Positions 23,331-32,375 of a stretch of 64,000 nt of DNA are shown here, piece after piece (position 1 is the first letter of the stretch; each line of letters opens with the position of its first letter). Under the pieces are notes generated by a model. It was not told the origin of the DNA and ran no database searches. It saw only the letters and a list, made by a program, of their open reading frames with translations. Both the position numbers and the translations under genes were made by a program. The DNA comes from Aldrovandia affinis (Eukaryota > Chordata > Actinopteri > Notacanthiformes > Halosauridae), in the NCBI GenBank assembly GCA_029706075.1, contig JAINUG010000014.1, forward strand, positions 8,518,730 to 8,582,729. Reading direction: 5' to 3'.

Positions 23331-23440
23331 TGTGCCTTTTTATGTAAGGCACTGTGAATTGCAAAGTATGAAAGGCGCTATACAAATAAAGTTATTTTTA
23401 TTAGTATTGTTGTTATTATAACTATTATAACTATTACTAT
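23331..23440 (+). repeat. LINE-type 3' end with TTATT tail
   Basis: TGTGAATTGCAAAGTATGAA, AGGCGCTATACAAATAAAG and a degenerate (TTATTA)n tail are the standard 3' end of a fish LINE. The body is missing. Confidence 0.55.
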
Positions 23441-24111
23441 TATGTATATATTGTAGAGTCCGACTAATGGTTTGATGTGGCAAATACTGTATATACTTAC
23501 AGCACTACTGTGAGCTATGCTTCATGGTGAAAGTTGTACGTTCAGACCACCCCCCCCCCCCAATTCTACATCTCCAGCTGGCTCTGAGAATGCCGACCTT
23601 CACAATTCTATGTGTAGAATACAGATGTGATGTCACAGGCTGATCACGTCCTGTCACCCGTCCCGTATGGAGTCATTGGGTTGGCGTACACCAGGCATTT
23701 TTAAATGCAAGCACAAAGACACAGGTGAAAAGGAGGGGGTGTGAGCAGGAAGCCACACTGGCCTTGAGAGGTCTGTAGTGCTGCCAGTATGAGGAGAGCT
23801 TAACCACAAAGCGGTCAGCGTGGAGGTCATCTCACAATCTCATCTCTCCTGCCGTGTTATTGCTCACAGTGGGGAGGGGGGATTTGTCTGCTTCTGTGCA
23901 GGAATAATACCACATAAGGCTTTTAAATCAGAAATAAGAAGACACTAAAAGCTGGCATATTTGAGCATTGCACTTACATATATATATTTTTTTGTTTGTT
24001 TAAATGAGGTTAATCCACCGTGTCATTGACAAAAGGCAATGGTGTAAACCACACGGCTTAGAAAAACAGGGCTTTATCCGGGGATAAAGGGGCCAAGACC
24101 TTATGTGGGTG
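23441..24111. other. Unique non-coding stretch
   Basis: Nothing recognised apart from a C run at 23551-23562 and a short (TA)n at about 23977-23990. Confidence 0.4.
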
Positions 24112-24283
24112 TTATATCCCACACTGAACACAGGCTGACTCAACCAGGGACACAGGGAATAGGACGGGTAAATATCCCATACTGAACACAGTCCGGCTCA
24201 GCCAGGGACACAGGGAAGAGGATGGCTAACTATCCCACACTGAATACTGGCTGGCTCTGGTTCTGCTGATCCAGTCTCATGTT
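24112..24283. repeat. About 59-bp minisatellite, three units, resumed at 24567
   Basis: ATCCCACACTGAACACAGGC recurs at about 24115, 24174 and 24232, with CAGCCAGGGACACAGGGAA between. The third unit changes to CTGGCTCTGGTTCTGCTGAT. A fourth, similar unit is at 24571-24620, on the far side of the transposon-derived block at 24284-24566. Confidence 0.75.
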
Positions 24284-24566
24284 ACGATCTTGTTTAGCTA
24301 GCTATCTAACCAGCTAAGTTTATGTAATAAACATGAGCTGTGACTCGAATAAAAATAGCGATCATAAAACAGGTCAGCTAGCGCTTTTTCTTATTATGAT
24401 CAGTGTGTTTGTATGATTTAATAAAGTGGCTAACTTATTATAGCTAACCACCTTAGTCTTTAACATTAACTTTGTATCATTCCATTCTTAATAACTAGCT
24501 AGCCAGCATGCAAGGCAGATAATAACATGGCACGGCAGGCTGCATTACAAAATGTTATAGATAGCA
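24284..24566 (-). mobile_element. Partial inverted copy of the TTAA-bounded transposon
   Basis: Reverse complement matches 25655-25925 over most of its length: GCATGCAAGGCAGATAATAA, AACTTTGTATCATT, TTAGTCTTTA, ATAAAGTGGC and GTTTAGCTAGCTATCTAAC, in the same order. It contains only the non-coding 3' part of that element and neither terminal repeat. About 50 bp of minisatellite sequence is repeated on its two sides (24232-24283 and 24567-24620). Confidence 0.8.
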
Positions 24567-24620
24567 TAACTATCCCACACTGAACACAGGCTGGTTCTGG
24601 TTCTGCCGATCCGGTCTCGC

Positions 24621-24834
24621 GGTGAGAAGAGAACCGTGTCTCTCTGGTGGCAGCAGTGAGTTGTCTTTCTGTAAGCACAGATTCTCACCCGCTGTGATGA
24701 GGCAGGCCTGGGTCTGTGAGAGGGGACAGTAACCCCCCCCGTCTTCCTCTGTTATGTCCTGTCCCTACACCGTCCCCATAGCCTGGCTCACCTGGGTTAT
24801 TGGGTTCACAAAGCTTCCGCCTCGCCGTGCTAAA
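24621..24834. other. Short unique stretch
   Basis: Nothing recognised. Confidence 0.35.
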
Positions 24835-25060
24835 TGGCAGCAGTGTAGTATAATGGTTAGGGGAACTGTGCTTGTAACTCAAGGGTTGCAGATTCACACC
24901 CCAGGTGGGGCACTGCCATTGTACCCTTGAGCACAAGGTACTTAACCTGAATTGCTTCAGTAAATATCCAGCTGTATAAATGGATTGTATGTAGATATGT
25001 AAATTGTGTAAGTCGCTCTAGAGAAGAGTGTCTGCTAAATGCCTGTAATGTAATGTAAAG
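24835..25060 (+). repeat. SINE type D
   Basis: GCAGCAGTGTAGTATAATGG (A-box region), GGTTGCAGATTCACACCCC (degenerate B box), ACTTAACCTGAATTGCTTC, AAATATCCAGCTGTATAAAT, GTAAGTCGCTCTAGAG and GTCTGCTAAATGCC. A weak 8-bp duplication GCTAAA(T/C)G may flank it (24828-24835 and 25061-25068). Confidence 0.85.
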
Positions 25061-25101
25061 GCTAAACGCCTGTAATTTAATGTCTTTGCACTATAGTTTA
25101 A

Positions 25102-26275
25102 TGGAGCACTCCAAGCAAAATCCATAATATCATGATGTATTACACAATATATGCCTTGTCAATCCATCCACATGGCGCTGTTGATACTTTTGGCGTTTAT
25201 GTCCATTTCCATGTGAGCTGTGAGCAACTAAACAGCAAATAATGTGTAATTCAATTGTCAAAGTACAAACTAAACACCCAGAAAATCACCCAGACCGACT
25301 GTAATTTGTGTTGTTTGGCTCAGCTAGCTTTGTTATGTGAAAGGACGGGTTCTGAAGAAGCAGAATATCGGACAAAATATTAGTGGTGCAGATGCGGACA
25401 CTGTCTACCGAAGCCCACTAGGGACAAATGTTTGTGCCCCAGTGGGGTCTGGCCGTGACCAAGTTAACTTAGAAGAAATTGCAGCCACTGAAGAAGAGGC
25501 AAACATTGATACCCTGAGGTGTTTAACAAACCACCCAGAGTTTGATGACTATTTACATTCTAGAGTGCTAAAGACTTTTTACAGCATGCCTAAAATAAGC
25601 TGGAAAAGGCCATCTAAACCACCTGGACTGGACAGCCAGCTTTCGAACAACTAACGCATCTATAACTTTTTGTAATGTAGCCTGCTGTGTAATGTTATTA
25701 TCTGCCTTGCATGCTAGCTAGCTAGTTGTTAAAAATGATACAAAGTTAATGATAAAGACTAAGCTGGTTGGCTATAATAATGAAGTTTGCCACTTTATCT
25801 AATCATAAGAACAGTGCTTAGCAACTCGTTCTATGAGTTCTCTTTTTTATTCGAATCACAGCTCAGGTCTATTACATAAACTTAGCTAGTTAGATAGCTA
25901 GCTAAACAAGATAGTAGTTAGTAGGATTTGTGCTGAACTGTAGAAAAACATTCTGTTTAACTCATTTCCTCTCACTATCAAAAAGTTAGTTTGCTTGCTT
26001 ACTGACAACAGCACTAGCATTACGTTAAAAACATAAAAACCTACCAAGTCAACAGTCATCTTCATTTAATTTGCATAATGTCAATGCGTGGCCAGAAAAT
26101 ACATTATAAGTTAGTCTGAGTGATGTGTGTGTGATTTGCATTTTTTGAATTATTTGCCATTGGCTCCCATTATATTTACTATTTGGACGCTCACAGGGAA
26201 ACGATGAATAAATGCAACAACACCACATGGACACAGTAAATCATGAAATTATGGAATTTGGGTCAGAGTGCTCCT
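25102..26275 (+). mobile_element. TTAA-bounded DNA transposon, 1174 bp
   Basis: The left end TGGAGCACTCC and the inverted right end AGGAGCACTCTGACCCAAA match. The similarity continues inward through TCCATAATATCATGAT (left) and TCCATAATTTCATGAT (right). TTAA lies exactly outside both ends (25098-25101 and 26276-26279). TTAA duplications occur in piggyBac and Kolobok elements, and I cannot choose between them from the ends alone. Inside is one open frame (25337-25654) and an AT-rich 3' part that also exists inverted at 24284-24566. It looks like an internally deleted derivative. Confidence 0.75.
25337..25654 (+). CDS. Transposon-internal open frame, about 105 codons, function unknown
   Basis: The frame lies inside the TTAA-bounded element and is the only sizeable one there. 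It has no ATG at its start. The first codon at 25337 is GTG and no in-frame Met occurs until near the end, so it may be an exon, with AG dinucleotides shortly upstream, or a decayed fragment. The protein is acidic in its middle (NLEEIAATEEEANIDTL) and ends basic (KISWKRPSKPPG). The stretch RCLTNHPEFDD...VLKTFYSM faintly recalls the Cys/His-rich 'CITxHxxF...VLxxAY' pattern of P2X7-ballast-like domains found in some fish repeat-encoded proteins. This is a weak visual resemblance only. No catalytic triad is visible. Confidence 0.35.
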   Translation: MKGRVLKKQNIGQNISGADADTVYRSPLGTNVCAPVGSGRDQVNLEEIAATEEEANIDTLRCLTNHPEFDDYLHSRVLKTFYSMPKISWKRPSKPPGLDSQLSNN

Positions 26276-26302
26276 TTAAATATATGTGTTTTTCGATCTG
26301 CC

Positions 26303-26632
26303 TATGGAGGTTTTTAAATTCCCAAAAGGGATTAACAAAGTGAACTACAAAAGATTTGTTAAGATGAGTTCGGTTAGCAGAACAAGAGACCACAGGTGGA
26401 AATTAGTTAAAGGCAAATTCCGCACGGATATTAGGACGTTTTTCTTTAGACAGAGAGTTGTCAATGCCTGGAACAGCTTGCCAGGTCGGGCAGTAGAGGC
26501 AGAAACACTTGGGCTATTCAACTCTAGGCTAGACGCACTACTAGATACTCTTTAGATTAGGACATGACGAGCCTAGATGGGCTGAACGGCCCATTCTCGT
26601 CATTATGTATTCTTATGTTCTTATGGAACATT
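26303..26632 (+). mobile_element. LINE 3' end (CR1-like), plus strand
   Basis: Encodes the C-terminal about 83 residues of a LINE ORF2: EVFKFPKGINKVNYKRFVKM, TRDHRWKLVKGKFRTDI, TFFFRQRVVNAWNSLPG, AVEAETLGLFNSRLDALLDT and a stop at about 26553. A 3' UTR follows with GACATGACGAGCCTAGATGG, GCTGAACGGCCCATTCTCG and a TATTCTTATGTTCTTATGG tail. It lies 27 bp beyond the end of the TTAA element. 5'-truncated, as is usual for LINEs. The frame is open throughout this part. Confidence 0.85.
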
Positions 26633-26868
26633 TCTCTTTACACCATCAATAGATATTTCTGGTGACAGCACTTTGGCCACACATGCGTGCATACAGCGAA
26701 GGCATGACCCATGACGGGCGCATAACAATAACAGTGACGGTTTCCATTTTCCTCGATGTGAAGCGTGTCAATTATCTGAATAATCTATTGGCTATAAACA
26801 ATATCTTGCTTCTTCTTACATAATTTAAAGATGCCCAGAGATTAGAAATACAGTAGATAGGATAGATT
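26633..26868. other. Short unique stretch
   Basis: Nothing recognised. Confidence 0.35.
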
Positions 26869-26883
26869 AGAATAGGATTCTAG

Positions 26884-27273
26884 GGGCGGCGGATAGCGTA
26901 GCGGTCCAATGCACCATATTTTGGCTGGTCCCATACCGTGCGCGCTGCCTGTCAGGGACGCGGTTCGAAACCCGTCTGTACCAGACTGGCCTTGGTCATC
27001 AGCCCCGATCGGGGGCAGCATTTGGCTGTCCACCCCGGGGGGAGGGTGAGCCGGCTCAGGCCTGCCGTGACTCATGGAAGGGAGTCTCCAGGATGTGGTT
27101 GGGTGAATTCCGTCTCAAAGGAAGCGGATTTCGCTGCCCTGGGAAAATTTGCTTGCCTAGTAAGGGACAAGTGACGGACCCGTGTGGGGAGGGTAAATTT
27201 AAATAAATAGATGGTGTAATTGGCTACTAAATTGGGAGAAAAAAGGGAAAAATCTGAAACAAAAACAAAAAAA
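26884..27273 (+). repeat. Core-sharing SINE, head type A, best copy
   Basis: Starts GGGCGGCGGATAGCGTAGCGG. A box TAGCGTAGCGG is at 26894-26904 and a perfect B box GGTTCGAAACC at 26962-26972. The core follows (CCCCGATCGGGGGCAGCATT, CCCCGGGGGGAGGGTGAGCC), then GAATTCCGTCTCAAAGGAAG, ATGGTGTAATTGGCTACTAA, GAAAAATCTGAAAC and an A-rich end. A perfect 15-bp duplication AGAATAGGATTCTAG flanks it (26869-26883 and 27274-27288). The intact duplication and boxes make this one of the youngest insertions here. The 57-bp gap between A and B boxes is longer than in a tRNA. Confidence 0.95.
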
Positions 27274-27288
27274 AGAATAGGATTCTAG

Positions 27289-28045
27289 CGCGACTGTTTT
27301 TCGCAGTGCCAAATGGATGTGTGCGTGCGTTTACAGACCGGGAGACAGAGTCCTTTCAGGATGACCATGTGCGTAGGCCATGGAGAGAGCAGATGTGAGG
27401 GGTGTGGGCGGACAAGGGGGAGAAGGGGTTGTGGGATGGGGGGTGGCGGGTGGGGGTGGGGGGTAGCTCTGTAGCTCAATTCCTCCACTGCATTTTTACG
27501 ACGGGATCTGAGGCTTGAGAAAAATGTGTGGAATTTGTAGTGTCTCCTTGTGAAAGCCGGTGTTTTCCAGCACTACCACCACCACCGGCGTTCTCCAGTG
27601 CCCTTCCCCAACCCCCGTCCTGCCCCAGCCCCCCTCCCCAGCTGTCAGGACCCCTCAGCCCTGGACCGAGTGGCCACCGGTCACCCACTGACGTGGGCAG
27701 GGAGGAGACAGGGAGGCGGAGGTTTAGGGTGTAAACACCCAAAGCAGGAAATGACCACAGTCGTGGGAGGAGGCTGCTGATTCACAGGCTGGCAGGAAGG
27801 AAGGAAGTTAGGAAGGAAGACAGGAAGTGGTAAATATGCCCCAGCCCTGACACCGGGATCTGTTGAGTACTTCCTGATCATCGAGGGGTGTGAAGTGCGC
27901 TCCCCCACCCTGCCCCCGCCCCCTTGGCTGCACATGAGCCCACTTCCTGACCTCTGACCCCTGCATAGCACCCTGCCATCCCCCCCATGTCTCCCCCACT
28001 GCACTTCCTACAGCACCGTCCGGTTCGAATGACGGCCCCCGATAT
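27289..28045. other. Unique non-coding stretch
   Basis: Nothing recognised apart from G-rich (27411-27465) and C-rich (27575-27650) tracts and a GGAAGGAAGGAAG run at 27794-27830. Confidence 0.4.
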
Positions 28046-28330
28046 AATCAACTTTATTTATACAGCACCTTCCATACAACGGTTTCCAGTCCAGACTGCA
28101 TAGAGAGAAAGACAACTGATAAAACACAATAACAGAGGTAACTTTGACATAATAAAACAATTAAAAATGACAAAATAATTAAGCAACAAATAGAGCAGAT
28201 AAAAGGTCAGTTTAAAATGATATGAATTCTAAAACATTAAAACAACAAATAAAAAAAGGAATCTATAAAACAGAGGTGTAGGTAGAAGAATATATAATAA
28301 TAATAATAGTAATAATAGATGTCATATCAT
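28046..28330 (-). repeat. Probable LINE-derived repeat with A-rich body
   Basis: ATCAACTTTATTTATACAGC followed by an A-rich AACA/ATAAAACAATTAAAA body and (AAT)n at 28296-28318. The first part is the reverse complement of a 'GCTGTATAAATAAAGTTG' LINE-type 3' end. Confidence 0.4.
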
Positions 28331-29082
28331 ATGCCACTATAGCAACACACCGCAGGAGGTGGGGTGGGTAGAGGGCATATCGTTGGCACGGTTACAGTAT
28401 GCCACATACCAGAGGAGGATGTGTGTAAACCCCCTCAACCCCCGAGACAGGCGAGCGGAGCGGCCGAAGACATCAGGACGCCCTGTGTGCTGAAAAGCTG
28501 CTCCCTGAGAGCATCGCTGTTTGATAACGCGGCTCGATCACAAGCGCGGCATGGCTGGCATCTCCTGACGCGGGCGGGCTTGAGTCATTGCTGCCCCGCG
28601 TCTCCGTTCCTGCAAAACGACAAGATGCTTTCCCTCTGCCCTCTCCTCCACTGATGGCAAACGTTCACACAAATTAGCCATCACAGTTCCTCCCTGACAG
28701 AGCCTGCATCAATTTGCACAGCTGAAAGAATGACTGCTTCTCCTCTGCATCATACGCTAAGAGATGTCTTTTAAATATTTGGTTTTAGTTGTAAATACGG
28801 GACAATCTATATCCAACAGACAGAGAAGAAATACTGCTGCTAAACAAATAGGCAATCATGTCTTCCCCCTCACAAAATTTAAATCCAAAAGACCATAAAT
28901 CGCCCGTCAAAGAGATTGGAGCAGGCACTTCAATGAAAAGGATGTCCAAAGTTGATTTGTTCGAAAACCAATGGACTCCTCGGGGAAACGGGGCTTTTAA
29001 ACAAACTAGCCCCCTTTCTGTGCATGAGAGGCAGTTCAAATGGAGTCCTGTGTCTCTGATTGAGTTAATGCACCCCCCCCCC
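28331..29082. other. Unique stretch, possible conserved element
   Basis: No gene recognised. 28860-29030 is low in repeats and AT/GC balanced (CCATAAATCGCCCGTCAAAG, TCAATGAAAAGGATGTCC). It could be conserved non-coding DNA or simply unique sequence. Confidence 0.35.
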
Positions 29083-29167
29083 CACATACACACACACACG
29101 CATACACACACACACACATCATACGTACACCCCCACAGACACACACACTCACACACTCACACACACT

Positions 29168-29198
<31 letters not shown>

Positions 29199-29482
29199 CC
29201 CACATACACACAGACACACACACTCACACACACACACACACACACACATACACATATATGACACACACACACACAAACACCAGACACAAATACACACATG
29301 CACTCACACACACACATACACTCTCACACACACACTCACACACGCACATACTCTCCCACACGCACACTCACGCACACACACATACTCTCCCCCCCACACA
29401 CACATACTCTCCCACACACACACACTCACACTCACACACACACACACACACATACACTACACACACACACACACACACCAGA
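29083..29482. repeat. (CA)n compound microsatellite, about 400 bp
   Basis: CACACACACA with interspersed CACTCA, CATACA and CACCCC variants. The His/Thr-rich and Cys/Val-rich open frames across it on both strands are artefacts of the repeat. Confidence 0.98.
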
Positions 29483-30901
29483 TTTCACAGTGACTCGGTG
29501 GTGATTTATCCACTGGCAGGAATTCTGTGAAGGGGCTGAGATCCCTACACTAACCTTTTCCCTCCACCAGATGTTCCCTCTGAAAACACCACAATGTTCG
29601 TCCCCCAGATCCCCGTCCAAACATATCAAGTGTCTGCGATGTGTTTGTGGCCAGACGGAGAGGAATCGCTGCGGTGGTGGCATGCCTGCGTTTCAAACAG
29701 AGTCAGGGATCCTGCTGCTAGGACAGTCGCCGCCACCAGTCGCACCCACGAGAAACTTAGACACGCTGGCAGGCCTGTTGGCACACTGTGATTGCAATAA
29801 AACCACTTCACACAGAGGGTCCAGGGAAGGCACAGAAACACAGCGGACCAGTGGTAGTGCCAAATCGAGGCTCAACAAATGGTGCTCAAACCTGGGCCAA
29901 TAGGACAAGGTCGGGCAAAAGTTTGAACCCTCAGGCCCTGGCCCCAGACTCTCAGGTTCCTCCAAACGGCATGTCGGGAAAAACAGGGTGCCACTAGGAG
30001 AAGGCACCTTTTTCAGTCACATGCTACATAGTTGGCCTTGGTGGCAAATTTAAAAGGGGGGGGTTTGGTGACTCATTGTCTGAGCTAGTTTGGGATTCCC
30101 TCTCTACACTACCCCCCCTTCCCCCGTGTGGAGCACATTCTCACAGCTATTCTTGGGACGCTGCCCCGCGGTGGAGCGAAAGAGGAAGTGGAGGTGAAAA
30201 AAAGAGGGGGCGCTCAGAGACTTACGAGGAGAAGCTGATGTCATCTCCTGGCACCAGGCCACACCCCCCCGCCACTGTGCACACCACCGGCTCCAGCCAA
30301 TGAGAGCGCCCGATCCAAGACCCCTTACAGACTGCACTATTGTCAGAGACCAGAGTAATCAAACCACGACAAAAGCCTCTTCCTGCCATAATCGCGAATG
30401 TTTCCCATTTTATCCGTACGTGTTGTGTAACTGCGTTGACAATAATTTGACATTATATTCTTTATAATATTACCTGGCATTAGGCCTGTGGGACGAGCAG
30501 GACTGCAGTTCCATGACGGGCTGGGAATGAGGTACTCATGAGGACCTGATCGCGCATATTGAAATATTACTCTTTCAGGTCAATGCAAATCAATGCCATA
30601 TGAGACAGCAGCGTAGATGAGGCCCACCGTGTACGTCACAAGAGGAACCATTCAGGGAAGTTCGGGTAAAAACAGCACACATTTGCAAAGGAACAAAGCA
30701 GCAGCATATGAACGCATGATTGATATATGCATTTGCATCAGGATGGCACATCCAATTAAAATGTTTTTCAACTGTTCACTATTCAGCTTGTTCTAGTCTT
30801 GTTTATCGATTTTGACACTGTACTCATGTAACCGAGATATCTTTCGTTGAATATGTATCATTTTGAATGCCAGTTCTCACCTGCTCTTCAAAAGATATTT
30901 A
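29483..30901. other. Unique non-coding stretch
   Basis: Nothing recognised. G run at 30056-30063. Confidence 0.4.
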
Positions 30902-31000
30902 GTAATGATCACAGGAGTAATGATCACAGAGTAATGGTCACAGAGTAATGATCACAGGAGTAATGATCACAGGAGTAATGATCACAGGAGTAATGATTGC
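30902..31000. repeat. 15-16-bp minisatellite, six to seven units
   Basis: GTAATGATCACAGGA units (variants GTAATGGTCACAGA) run from about 30902 to 30998, with a CATTACATTACATTACA run just after. Confidence 0.9.
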
Positions 31001-31002
31001 AT

Positions 31003-31050
31003 TACATTACATTACAGGCATTTGGCAGACGCTCTTATCCAGATCATGGG
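31003..31050 (-). repeat. Short L2/SINE tail fragment, minus strand
   Basis: TTACAGGCATTTGGCAGACG followed by CTCTTATCCAGA is the reverse complement of the L2 tail (TCTGGATAAGAGCGTCTGCC). Nothing else of the element is present. Confidence 0.7.
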
Positions 31051-32022
31051 ATGCTTACATCACACCACGTTTATCCATCAATCCAGCAAGATTTTATTTT
31101 CATTTAATCATTGATCATGAAGCCTACATTTATGTTTACTTAACATATTGACTTATCAAGGTACAGAGACAATGACAGCATATTGCCCTGGTGATGGCAC
31201 AGCACTGCTGAACATTGGAGTGAGTCAATCAGAGACAATATTTGATGCTTTGGAGATAAAGAGAGTGCAGCTTCCTCTCGTCTTATCATTTAAGTGTTTA
31301 AGCTTTGTACCTCAGATGTATTTCTATTTTACTCTTGTTCATTTGTTACAAAACATCTGTATACTATATATTTTCAGTCATTAAATGTAAAAAAATAAAA
31401 CAACAAATAGTTTTAATTGTAGCATTAACTAGGGAAATTTGTAAAAGCTTTTTTAATAGGCTAGGACTCAAACCTGCAGCCACATTTTGACTTAAGCTTA
31501 AACTTGAATAATATGTTAATTTTTTTGCTTAGGCTTAAGTCTAAACATCTTAAGTAGAATTTTAACATCTTATTCACATTGTTATGCACTTTTGAATTTG
31601 AATAAGAAAAGCAGTAAGTATCACCTGTTGAGAACAAAAAAGAAATTATGTCACGTAATTAATTACAGGTTTGTACGCATATTATTGAAAGCCAAAGCCA
31701 AACTGTGAAATTCCTCCTCTAGACTCTTCAAACATGGAGCAGACGTTGCGTATGCAGCGCCCTGATCCAGACTAGAAACAGTGGTGAAAGACAAGGGAAA
31801 GCCATGGTTGTAAATTGTTGGGGGAAGAATGTGGGTCAGTGTGTTGATAGCCATGGAGGACTCGTTAAGACTCTGTTACAAGTGGCTGCAAGCCCCCGCA
31901 TCTTAAACTGATGGATATATTTTCAATGCCCCCACGCAGGAAATTGCCTTAAACAGGAGGAAACAGTGTTCATTGGCCACACATTAAGGAAGGGATAATG
32001 CACTGCGGATAAGTAGGTTGTT
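31051..32022. other. Unique non-coding stretch
   Basis: Nothing recognised. A TTAAGCTTAAAC / CTTAGGCTTAAGTC self-similar segment lies at 31488-31555. Confidence 0.4.
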
Positions 32023-32039
32023 GAAAATAACAGCAGGAC

Positions 32040-32358
32040 GGGGCTGGCGGATAGCGTAGCAGTCTAACGCACCCGTATTTGGTGGGTCCTGTAAGAGTGT
32101 GAGCTGCCTATCAGGGACACGGTTCGAAACCCGTCTCTAACCAGACCGGCCCTGGCCGTTTGGCCGTGAAACACGTTAAGGGTGTCTCCAGAAAGGCGGT
32201 TGCTGAGTTCCGTCTCGAAGGAGGCGGATCATCGCTAGCCTCGGAGAGTAGCTTGGGCCATAGAGACGGGCGGTGAGTTCGTGGGGGAGGGTTAGTCGAA
32301 ATAAATAGAGGGTATAATTGGCTTCCAAATTCTGGAAAAATCTGAAACAAAATGTAAA
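32040..32358 (+). repeat. Core-sharing SINE, head type A
   Basis: GGCTGGCGGATAGCGTAGC (A box), CGGTTCGAAACCCGTCTC (B box), the distal GAGTTCCGTCTCGAAGGAGG, and the tail GAGGGTATAATTGGCTTCC with GAAAAATCTGAAACAAAA. Most of the GGGGGC core is deleted after GGCCCTGGCCG. A perfect 17-bp duplication GAAAATAACAGCAGGAC flanks it (32023-32039 and 32359-32375), so the insertion is recent or well preserved. Confidence 0.95.
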
Positions 32359-32375
32359 GAAAATAACAGCAGGAC

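Noticed and set aside
25337-25654. Host gene related to P2X7
   Set aside because: The resemblance is faint, there is no ATG, and the frame lies wholly within a TTAA-bounded transposon.
28858-29493. 211-codon frame ending in a His/Thr-rich region
   Set aside because: Most of its length is the CA microsatellite. The first 75 codons show no recognisable domain.
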